Source of the DNA: Rhodanobacteraceae bacterium
GTDB lineage: Bacteria > Pseudomonadota > Gammaproteobacteria > Xanthomonadales > SZUA-5
Reading direction: 5' to 3'
Length of the DNA: 64,000 bases
Assembly: GCA_016713135.1 (NCBI GenBank)
Contig: JADJPR010000010.1
Span: 174,239 to 238,238 of the forward strand
Of the stretch, positions 57,045-63,989 are shown in pieces. Both the position numbers and the translations under genes were made by a program. How positions within the stretch are numbered: the stretch's first letter is position 1; each line of letters opens with the position of its first letter. The notes beneath the pieces are model-generated. The model ran no database searches and was not told where the DNA came from. It saw nothing but the letters and a program-made list of their open reading frames with translations.

Positions 57045-58097
57045 ATGCACCCACGGTCGATCGCAGCGCTGCTCAGCTTCTCCCTGGCGGCAGCGGTCGC
57101 CCCGGCCCAAGCCGACGATGCTGACGACCTCGCTGAAGTGGCCCGGATGCAGGCGCGCCTGCGCGCCGAGGTGCCCGCCGGGCTGCGCGTCTTCCAGGCC
57201 GAATTCGGCAGCGGCGCGACACTGCTGCTGCGCGGCCCGAAGACCTCGCCGCAGCAGGCCTGGATCGAATCCGGATCCGACTGGGTGGAACTGAAGCCTT
57301 CCGGCTACACGGGACTGAACTGCCGCACGTCCGGCATCGCGATCACCGAGTTCTCGCTGGAAGCCGGCATGCGCGCCTACTTCAAGGCCCGCACCATCGC
57401 GCAGGAGAAGGGCGCACACCCCGTCGACGCCGGCCAGCTGAGCTTCGAATACCGCGGCGCTAGCTGCGAGCCGGGTTGGTACACCACGCTCAGCGTGAAA
57501 GGCACGCGCCACGTCCATCTGCGCTTCGATCCCGCTGGTGGACTGGCGGACGTCTGGGAGTGGCAGGACGGCCAGCAGGTCTCCCTGGATGCCGCCGAGG
57601 TGCGCGCCTTGGATGCTCGCGCCACCACCGTAATTCCCAGCGTACGCGCAGAAGCCGAGCCCCTCCCCGCGGAAGCGGAGATCGCAGAACCCACCGGCGA
57701 CGAATACCTGGTGGCGAGCATCGCCGGCCAGGCCTACACCTGCGCCACCGACGACATCCACCTGTTGTACGACTACTACCGCATCGAACTCCGCTGCGAA
57801 GGCGACGCGACCCCCGATCCCCTGATGGTCACCGCCGTCAACGTCCCGCCCGGCAAATCCGAACACTACACCGTGCCCGGCATGGCCGGTCCCACCCTGT
57901 GGACCCGCCAGGGCCTGGTGCAAATGGAAAGCGACAGCCCTGGCGACACGCGCGTGTGGATCGACACCCTCGCCCCGCGCCTCGTCGAAGGCCGTTTCGA
58001 AGGCACCGTCACCAACGCCTCCGGCAAGCGCGTCAAGATCGCCAACGGACGGTTTCGACTGCTGCCCGGCGAGGGGTTTCGCGTAACGCCGGAGTAG
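57045..58097 (+). CDS. Secreted protein of unknown function
   Basis: 350 residues with signal peptide (RSIAALLSFSLAAAVAPAQA, cut after AQA). The mature protein has strand-rich halves (YTGLNCRTSGIAITEFSLEA; YEYRG-like SFEYRGASCEPGW) and a repeated pattern in its second half (ASIAGQAYTCATDDIHLLYD; LVEGRFEGTVTNASGKRVKI). Six Cys suggest disulfides. No catalytic motif or family was recognised. It stands alone with a 182-bp upstream gap that shows nothing distinctive. Confidence 0.55.
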   Translation: MHPRSIAALLSFSLAAAVAPAQADDADDLAEVARMQARLRAEVPAGLRVFQAEFGSGATLLLRGPKTSPQQAWIESGSDWVELKPSGYTGLNCRTSGIAITEFSLEAGMRAYFKARTIAQEKGAHPVDAGQLSFEYRGASCEPGWYTTLSVKGTRHVHLRFDPAGGLADVWEWQDGQQVSLDAAEVRALDARATTVIPSVRAEAEPLPAEAEIAEPTGDEYLVASIAGQAYTCATDDIHLLYDYYRIELRCEGDATPDPLMVTAVNVPPGKSEHYTVPGMAGPTLWTRQGLVQMESDSPGDTRVWIDTLAPRLVEGRFEGTVTNASGKRVKIANGRFRLLPGEGFRVTPE

Positions 58098-58221
58098 CTG
58101 GGCACGTCGCCGAGAGCGCCAGCCGGGAGCGCCGGCGTCCTCGCCGGCAGCTGGCCGGACAACGCCGGTGAATCACCGCGCGATACACCGGCCTACGCCG
58201 GCACACCGCGCCAATCCCCGC

Positions 58222-58302
58222 CCGCGTAGCCCGCTGTGCCGCGCAGCGGCTCAGCGGGTACTTGCCGCAAATCTGTGGGAGCAGGCTCCGCCTGCGATCT
58301 TT
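58222..58302. repeat. Two REP-like palindromes
   Basis: GTAGCCCGCTGTGCCGCGCA then GCGGGTACTTGCCGCAAATC (58224-58273) and TGTGGGAGCAGGCTCCGCCT (58274-58293). Both word types recur elsewhere in the window (33413, 52505; 6215, 37991). Confidence 0.6.
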
Positions 58303-58372
58303 GCCCGCCAACCCAGGCCGGCGATGCGCCCGGCGATAATCCGCCCGACTGCACGATGGAACCCAATGACCG

Positions 58373-59260
58373 ATGTCCGCAATCCCTGATGCCTGCGCAA
58401 CCCGGCGCGGCCCGATCCGCCTGCGCTTCGCCGCACTCATCCTGCTGGCCATCGCGCTGATTCCCGCTTGCGCATCGCGCATCGCGCCGACGCCGGAAAA
58501 TACGCCGGCGCGCGTGCTCTTCGTCGGCAACAGCCTCACTTATGTCGGCAACACGCCGGCGATCTACGCGGCGCTGGCCAAGGCGAACGGCCACCCGGTG
58601 ACGGCCGACATGATCGTGCGCGGTGGCGCCACGCTCACGCAGCGGGTGGCCGACGGCTCGGTGGCGGCGGCGCTGGAGACCGGCAAGTACACGGCCCTGG
58701 TGCTGCAGGAGCGCGGCGGGGACCTGATGTGCGCCTTCGGGCCGGCGTCCTGTGTCGAATCCCGCGCGGCCCTCAACGTGCTGGCGGGCCTGGGCAGGCA
58801 GCACGGTGTCAGCGTCATTCTGCTCGGGTCCTACCAGCCGCACCCGGCGGCCTCCCGCGAACTGGTCGACGCCGAAGCCGCCGCCGCGCAGGCGGTGGGC
58901 ATTCCGTACGTGGAGATCTGCCAGACCCTGCAAGCCCTGCGCAGCCAGGCGCCGGACCTGAGTTGGTTCGCGGCCGACGGCATGCACCCAGGCCCACATC
59001 TGGCGTTGCTGAATGCCGTGCGCGTCCACCAGACGCTGCACCACACGCTACCTGCGCCGGCCGCGCTGACCATCACGGCGCCCATCTACGACGTTCGCAG
59101 CGGACTCACCGAAACCCTGCGCCCAGCCGACGCTCCGCCCCCGTTGCCGGACACCCCACTGCAGACCAACCATCCCGCCGCCACCCTGGACCGGTTGCTG
59201 GATGCCATCCGCCAGGGCGCCCGGAGCAACCCGCCGGAAACACCAACCCCGCGACCATGA
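58373..59260 (+). CDS. SGNH/GDSL-family lipoprotein hydrolase
   Basis: 295 residues. After a long N-region, FAALILLAIALIPAC gives a lipobox (IPAC), so it is probably lipidated. VLFVGNSLTYVGNTPAIYAA is the GNS version of the GDS block (catalytic Ser), VLQERGGD is block III-like, and FAADGMHPGPHLALLNAV contains the DxxH catalytic pair (block V). It is likely an exported esterase, lipase or acetyl-esterase acting on envelope polymers. Near the C-terminus the sequence is Pro-rich. Start among closely spaced ATGs is uncertain. Confidence 0.85.
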   Translation: MSAIPDACATRRGPIRLRFAALILLAIALIPACASRIAPTPENTPARVLFVGNSLTYVGNTPAIYAALAKANGHPVTADMIVRGGATLTQRVADGSVAAALETGKYTALVLQERGGDLMCAFGPASCVESRAALNVLAGLGRQHGVSVILLGSYQPHPAASRELVDAEAAAAQAVGIPYVEICQTLQALRSQAPDLSWFAADGMHPGPHLALLNAVRVHQTLHHTLPAPAALTITAPIYDVRSGLTETLRPADAPPPLPDTPLQTNHPAATLDRLLDAIRQGARSNPPETPTPRP

Positions 59261-59342
59261 CACCACCCATGCCCGCCGGCCCCGGCCAGCCAGCCGGCGC
59301 GGTATGGTCGAAACTTCCTGATCAACCGCAAGCGCCGCCGCC

Positions 59343-59885
59343 ATGAAGAAGACCATCGGACTCACGCTGGTGTTCGTCGGCGTCCTGCTTTTCTGTGCGC
59401 TCAACTCCAGCTACCACTCCGGCAACGGCATCGACGGCCCACGCCAGACCGTCTCCCTCGGCGTCCCCGACTCGCCCTGGCTGTCCTTCACCTGCGTGGA
59501 GTTCGCTGATAACAGCCCCCGCGGCTGCGCCCAGTGGCAAACCGCCTTCCACTGGAAGTCATGGTCCTGGCTGGGACTCCTCGTTCTGGGCCTCGGATCT
59601 TTCTCGCCAGAAAGCACCGGGGAGTGCCGGCGCACCCGCCGGCAGCGCCCACGATCTAGTCGCCTGCAGGAGAAGCGCCTGACCCAATCTCCGATCAGCA
59701 GCCGCGCCCCTCCGTCGCCGCCCGTAACCTCACCCGACCCACCCAACACCTCATCGAAGCAGTCCAAGACCTGTCGCAAAAGGCCATCCTGCGTTTCGAT
59801 GACGTTCCCGAAGTATCGCGACACATCGTCCGACGTCTCCGAAGACTCCCGCGAACTATCGCGAGCCGTCATCGCACGACTCTGA
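59343..59885 (+). CDS. Small membrane protein with low-complexity C-terminus
   Basis: 180 residues. The first ~90 contain two hydrophobic helices (TIGLTLVFVGVLLFCAL; SWLGLLVLGLGSF) around a Cys-containing loop. The second half is Arg/Ser/Pro-rich and runs into the degenerate repeats starting near 59770, so its C-terminal part is doubtful as protein. The gene may really end earlier or be extended by repeat invasion. Confidence 0.45.
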   Translation: MKKTIGLTLVFVGVLLFCALNSSYHSGNGIDGPRQTVSLGVPDSPWLSFTCVEFADNSPRGCAQWQTAFHWKSWSWLGLLVLGLGSFSPESTGECRRTRRQRPRSSRLQEKRLTQSPISSRAPPSPPVTSPDPPNTSSKQSKTCRKRPSCVSMTFPKYRDTSSDVSEDSRELSRAVIARL

Positions 59886-60290
59886 AGGCCCGCGCGTGAT
59901 TCCGCGAGACCTCGTTCCGCGTCTCCGAAGACCTCCGTGCAGTGTCGTGAGACGTCTTTGCACGTCTCCGAAGCCCGACGGGAAGTCTCCGAAAACTACC
60001 TCGGAGATTCGCGAGACCTTGTTCCGAGTCTTTGGAGTCCATCGCGAAGGTTCGGAAGACTTCGTTCCACGCTTCCAAAGACTTCCGCGAAGTGTCGGGA
60101 GACGTCAGTTCGTGGCTCCAGAGACCGTTTCGGAGTCTCGGGAGACGTCGTTTCGGGTCTCCAGAGATTGAAACCCGGTCACGGGAGACGTCGTTTCGTG
60201 TCTCGAAGAATTTCTGCGAAGGGTCGAGAGACTTCACTCCGTCATTTCGAGACGCCTGCGGCCCGTCGCGAGAGGTCACTCGACCGCCGG
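59770..60290. repeat. Degenerate ~45-bp tandem repeats
   Basis: Words CGTCTCCGAAGACCTCCG, GTGTCGTGAGACGTC, GACTTCCGCGAAGTGTCGGG and TCGGGAGACGTCGTTTCG recur at roughly 43-46 bp spacing, in varied degrees of decay, over ~520 bp. All reading frames through it give repetitive Arg/Ser-rich peptides (ETSFRVS, ETLFRVF), which I do not call as genes. Confidence 0.7.
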
Positions 60291-60736
60291 CTGTCATTTT
60301 CAACTGCCACCAATTCGTTCACAAAGAGTTGCGCCCGGCGTAGAGTCAGTCGCAGCGCCGTCTCCGGACCATCCCATGGCTTCCGACACCTCAGGCCACC
60401 CTTGCCAGCCCGGCGGAACCACAGCGGCACCATCCCACCTTTCCTCTGCCGAAGGTGCGAGAACTTGCGCCTACGTGGGACCACGGTTGGAGTGGAGCCG
60501 GCGACACTGCCGCTTCAAGTCTGCGGCTGAGTCTGACGCGATGAAGGCTGGCAAAGTCGCTGAACTGAGGCGAGGTGATAAGCGATACCGCAGCATCGAA
60601 GCGATGAACAACGCTTATGACCACAAACCGCATCCGGTATTTGATATCCAGTCAGCGTTGGCTTCGGTGACGTGCAAAATCAGGCGCTTACAAACGTTGC
60701 GTCTGGAAGAGGGGTGCGGTGTGACGTATAGAAGTA
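60291..60736. other. Non-coding stretch left of the integron array
   Basis: No supportable gene, no integrase on either strand, and no tRNA that I can fold. Composition becomes AT-richer from ~60540 on. Confidence 0.4.
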
Positions 60737-60864
60737 GTTAGAATTTGTTTGAAACCCCAGATCGCCAGGAAAAGTCTTGAGGTAGGGCTTTCCGCAAGAT
60801 TGGATTCGTGATGTTGAAAAGCGTCGTTGGGATGTGAGGTTGAAGAGCAACTCCGGCATCGTTT

Positions 60865-61170
60865 TGCCGCATTGCTTCGCGCGGCAATGATGATACGGAG
60901 CTTGGCGGCAAGGTCGGCCGCGCTTCGGCTTGCTGGCGGGTAGGGTTGGTCGTGCTGTCAAGCAACTGCTGCTGCTTCGTCTGGCCGCACCGCTCCGCGC
61001 GGCAGTGATGATACGGAGCTTGGTGGCAAGGTCGGCCGCGCTCCGGTTGGCGGGCGGTCGGCTCCGGGCTTCGTCTGGCCGCACCTGCAAGCGCGGCGGA
61101 TGATGATCAGAGGTCTTGAGGCAGACCGTGCCGCGCTTGGCTTGCGGGCGGTCGGTTCATCGGAGCAGAC
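60865..61170 (+). repeat. Three degenerate ~100-bp direct repeats within the first cassette
   Basis: ATGATACGGAGCTTGGCGGC (60891) , ATGATACGGAGCTTGGTGGC (61007) and ATGATCAGAGGTCTTGAGGC (61103) each start a copy, followed by GGTCGGCCGCGCT-like words and GGCGGGCGGTCGG. Frames within copies begin MIRSLAARSAALRLAGG, so they might derive from a small gene. Confidence 0.55.
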
Positions 61171-61227
61171 TCGTGACCTGTTGGGCAAGATTGGATTGCA
61201 CGCATCCATGGCTGAGGGCAAACAAAA

Positions 61228-61314
61228 TTCTAACTATGTGTTCAAGCCGACGCCGGATCTGGCTCTTGGCTCAAACCGAGCCTGCGGCCGGCGCGGCTTA
61301 ACACGGCGTTAGGC
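61228..61314 (+). other. attC site 1 (87 bp)
   Basis: R'' TTCTAAC (61228) and R' GTTAGGC (61308) bound the site; inner arms GTGTTCAAGCCGACGCCGG and CCGGCGCGGCTTAACAC fold together. Recombination falls at G/TTAGGC. Confidence 0.93.
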
Positions 61315-61319
61315 CCCTC

Positions 61320-61899
61320 ATGAGGACTTTGGCAATGCGTTTACTGTTGGCTATATTTGCTTTCTTGCCCGGATTGATCATGGCTAGCCCCAAGTCGGAA
61401 TCGGAAATGTTGCTGGGTACCGCTCTTCCTTTTGCTCAAGAGATGATAGAACAATATGGCGAGTTCTATCCATATGGCGCAGCTATGGAAGGGGAGGATG
61501 GAAAGATTGTATCGGTCGCTGCAACGACCGGACAGGATCAACCTTCGCCGAAAGAGCTCATTGAATTGCTCCGGGGGCATTTCGTCAGGTGCCAAGGAAC
61601 ATAAATACCGTGCTCCTACTCTTGCTTGGGATGCCCTGGTTGTTGTTCCGATCCAGTCGAGAAATCCAGACGCGATTGCTGTGGCACTCGATCACGTAGG
61701 CGGATACTCTGTGGTGGTATTCCTTCCGTATAAACACGCAGAGGCAAGGGTGTTGTACGGCGAGCTGTTTGTCCATGAGGGAGACCATCTTGTATTTGCC
61801 CTTCAGAGTAGGCCTAACTATGCGTTCAAGCCGAGCGCGGAACAGGCTCTTCGCATCAACCGCGGCATCGCTTGCCGCGCCGGCTTAACGCGGCGTTAG
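61320..61899 (+). CDS. Cassette protein A, secreted, unknown function, frame-disrupted
   Basis: The first gene after attC 1, starting 6 bp past its R' core. Signal peptide MRLLLAIFAFLPGLIMA, then ESEMLLGTALPFAQEMIEQY and an EDGKIVSVAATTGQDQPSPK stretch; the frame ends in VRCQGT. The continuation SGAKEHKYRAPTLAWDALVV, VALDHVGGYSVVVFLPYKHA is in the next frame, so one extra base lies between 61573 (GGGGG) and 61590. The restored C-terminus runs through attC 2 (FKPSAEQALRINRG) and stops with TAG inside its R' core. Family unknown to me. Confidence 0.6.
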
Positions 61900-61901
61900 C
61901 T
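61812..61901 (+). other. attC site 2 (90 bp)
   Basis: R'' GCCTAAC (61812), complementary to R' of attC 1, and R' GTTAGCT (61895). Inner arms GCGTTCAAGCCG and CGGCTTAACGC pair. Confidence 0.93.
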
Positions 61902-61917
61902 GTCATTGGAGGTGGCG

Positions 61918-62856
61918 GTGAATGCGATCGATTTGTTGTTTCGTGAAGCCGTGAGCTTGGAGCGTACCCACCAATTGGCGCTCTGGATACTTCTCAAGGA
62001 GGCGAATTTTTGTAAGGCGATTACGGGTAGGGAATCTTCCGGCGAGATACGGTGGGAACCGGAGCGCCAACTTTTTGATCTCGCCGTGGTTGGTCCCGAT
62101 CAGGAGAAGACGTTTCTGGAACTCAAAATGTGGGGTTCGTTAAGTGGAGAGCAACTCGCACGCCAGTCCTACTACCTGCTTAAGAACGCGTCTTCGGGAG
62201 TCTACGTGTTGTTGGGAACGTCCTCCTTTGAGGTTTCGGCGGAGCGAATTCGAAGGGAAACGCATGGACGCGCAATTCGGGTGAGCTACAGTGAGCTCCT
62301 TGCGGCGCTTCAGTGTATCTGCTCCAGCAGTGGTGCAAGAGCTGAAGTCGTAGACTTCGCGCAAGCTTACGCTAACGCAATCCGTGATCAAGTGTCCTTG
62401 TTTGAAATGCAAGCCCAAGACGCATCGAATGGAAAATTGTACTTTTACGTTCGCTACCAGAGATTAATCAATTCGTTATCCACTGAAGCAAGGATATACA
62501 CAGTAAATAACCCGGGAGGGGAGGTCTACATCCTGAACTTCGTGGATTCCTACAACAATATAAATATCGGGAAATGCCACGGACAACTGTACGCGGAGTT
62601 GGTTAATGGGCGACTTTGCATCAAGTTTTGGCTAGATGCGCCCGCTGAAACTAGGCGAATTACAAGAGATGAGCTTAGAGCTCTGGTTCGTGAAGCCATG
62701 GATAGCGAGAATTTTCGGAACTCAGGAAGACTTGGAAATTGTATGACCGTCTGCTCGCTTGAGAAGGATCTCAGTGATCCGGCACAAACGGATTATGCTG
62801 CGCAGATGATTTGCATCGTACGGAGGCACTTCCCAGAATTGCATCGGCTTAGGTAA
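61918..62856 (+). CDS. Cassette protein B, PD-(D/E)XK nuclease-like
   Basis: About 312 residues. GGAGG at 61908-61912 positions the GTG at 61918 as start (MNAIDLLFREAVSLERTHQL). Residues ~40-75 read ERQLFDLAVVGPDQEKTFLE then LKMWGSLSGEQLAR, a D-(x)n-ExK pattern (LFDLAVV / FLELK) in the correct strand-turn-strand setting of PD-(D/E)XK nucleases, followed by a helix with Gln (ARQSYYLL). The C-terminal ~150 residues have a separate strand-rich domain (LYFYVRYQRLINSL, GEVYILNFVDSYNNINIG). AT-richer than the chromosome. Could be a defence or DNA-processing enzyme; activity is inferred only from the motif. Confidence 0.75.
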   Translation: MNAIDLLFREAVSLERTHQLALWILLKEANFCKAITGRESSGEIRWEPERQLFDLAVVGPDQEKTFLELKMWGSLSGEQLARQSYYLLKNASSGVYVLLGTSSFEVSAERIRRETHGRAIRVSYSELLAALQCICSSSGARAEVVDFAQAYANAIRDQVSLFEMQAQDASNGKLYFYVRYQRLINSLSTEARIYTVNNPGGEVYILNFVDSYNNINIGKCHGQLYAELVNGRLCIKFWLDAPAETRRITRDELRALVREAMDSENFRNSGRLGNCMTVCSLEKDLSDPAQTDYAAQMICIVRRHFPELHRLR

Positions 62857-62861
62857 ATGAC

Positions 62862-62952
62862 AGCTAACTATGCAATCAAGCCGATTGCGGAACAGGCTCT
62901 TGGCTCAGACCGGACATTATCTGAGCCGCAACGGCTTATTGCGGCGTTAGCT
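62862..62952 (+). other. attC site 3 (91 bp)
   Basis: R'' AGCTAAC (62862) complements R' of attC 2; R' GTTAGCT (62946). Inner arms TTCAAG-like ATCAAGCCG and CGGCTTATTGC. Confidence 0.93.
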
Positions 62953-62981
62953 CTCATTTGGTGATTTTGGGGCGTACTGAC

Positions 62982-63349
62982 ATGCGGAGTCTGATGAAAA
63001 GCGCAATTTTCATCTGTCTATTGTTGCTTAGCTCGTCAGCTCTTGGCGCTGAGGGTAAGTCTATTCCATCGCTACTTGGGGCATTGGTCCGGGGAACGCC
63101 GACTCGTGCAGTTCGGAAACCGATGATTTGAAACTTGAAATTGACAATGAAAAGGTCACCTACTGGGAAAGTCAGGGAACAGTCAAAGCCGCGGTAGTGG
63201 GTAGAAGAGGTGAGCTGGCCGTAATCTTAGAGATGAAAGGCGAGGGAGAGACGTGGCTCAGCACAGCCATTCTTGGAGATTCCTCGGATGGGAAGAGATT
63301 GACTGATAGTAGTAATGAGTTGGTACGCTACAAATGCCCCCAGAAGTGA
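62982..63349 (+). CDS. Cassette protein C, small secreted protein, frame-disrupted
   Basis: ATG at 62982 opens a signal peptide (MKSAIFICLLLLSSSALGAE). The frame reads KSIPSLLG and then derails; the rest (SCSSETDDLKLEIDNEKVTY, GRRGELAVILEMKGEGETWL, ILGDSSDGKRLTDSSNELVR) is continuous in another frame to 63349. Removing one G from GGGG at 63078-63081 and one from 63091-63094 gives LLGHWSGNADSCSS and a ~121-residue protein. Lipocalin-like in size; single Cys residues could pair. Function unknown. Confidence 0.65.
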
Positions 63350-63383
63350 TTAGAGGATTATCTCGTTGCCCGTTAAGGATGAG

Positions 63384-63473
63384 AGCTAACTATGCAATCA
63401 AGCCGATTGCGGAATAGGCTTTTGGCTCAAACCGAACATTAAATTGCCGCAACGGCTTATTGCGGCGTTAGAA
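63384..63473 (+). other. attC site 4 (90 bp)
   Basis: R'' AGCTAAC (63384) complements R' of attC 3; R' GTTAGAA (63467). Very similar to attC 3 inside, so the two may have exchanged or duplicated. Confidence 0.93.
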
Positions 63474-63587
63474 ATCACTCGTATTGCCGAGGTCAAGCTC
63501 GTCAAACGTGAGAAGGCTGGGGATGACTCTTTTGATGTTGAAGTTCCTGGCGCAGGTGGGAAGGTGGGGATGGAAGTGGAGGCTTGA
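63468..63587 (+). pseudogene. Start-less reading frame in cassette D
   Basis: Frame from the attC core reads LEITRIAEVKLVKREKAGDD then SFDVEVPGAGGKVGMEVEA and stops at 63587. Composition is protein-like, but no ATG, GTG or TTG begins it, so it may be the 3' remnant of a gene whose start was lost when the cassette formed. Confidence 0.35.
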
Positions 63588-63835
63588 GGTGAGGGCTTGA
63601 GGTAGGAACCTGAGGTGGGAACTTGAGGTGGGAGCTTGAAGTAGGAGCTTGACGTAGGAAACTGTGGTGGGAAATTGAGGGGGTATTGAGGTAGGAAATT
63701 GAGGTGGGAAATTGAGGTGGGAAATTGAGGTGAAGAAATTAGGGTGGAAAATTTTAGTAAAGAAATTGAGGTGGAGAAATTGAGGTGGAGAAATTGAGGT
63801 GGAGAAATTGAGGTGGAAAAATTTGGGTGGTGATT
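63580..63835. repeat. 13-14 bp minisatellite filling cassette D
   Basis: Repeated units TTGAGGTGGGAAA (13 bp) and GAGGTGGAGAAATT (14 bp) occur about twenty times with drift. They occupy almost the whole cassette between the start-less frame and attC 5. Confidence 0.85.
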
Positions 63836-63872
63836 TTACGGTGGGTTCATTTCTGCTTCGTAGCTGGGTGAT

Positions 63873-63960
63873 TTCTAACTATGCAATCAAGCCGACGCCG
63901 GAATAGGCTCTTCGCACAGACCGGGCAATGCCGCCGGCGCGGCTAATTGCGGCGTTAGAC
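63873..63960 (+). other. attC site 5 (88 bp)
   Basis: R'' TTCTAAC (63873) complements R' of attC 4; R' GTTAGAC (63954). Inner arms CAATCAAGCCGACGCCGG and CCGGCGCGGCTAATTG fold together. Confidence 0.93.
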
Positions 63961-63989
63961 CTGCTAATCACCATCGGAGGCGGCTGCGT

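Noticed and set aside
59937..60530. Frame ending GVEPATLPLQVCG
   Set aside because: Runs through degenerate repeats; peptide endings of this type are commonly spurious, and no start site or family support exists.
60430..60540. Possible tRNA suggested by GGTTCAAGTC-like CGCTTCAAGTCTGCGGC
   Set aside because: No acceptor, D or anticodon arm could be fitted around it.
60291..60736. Search for an intI integrase or its relic left of the array
   Set aside because: No tyrosine-recombinase motif on either strand; translations are repetitive or low complexity.
60680..61090. Minus-strand frame in the first cassette
   Set aside because: Repetitive Arg/Ala/Ser translation over the three direct repeats; opposite to cassette orientation and without a ribosome site.
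63580..63835. Possible CRISPR or terminator cluster in the minisatellite
   Set aside because: Units are contiguous 13-14 bp with no unique spacers.
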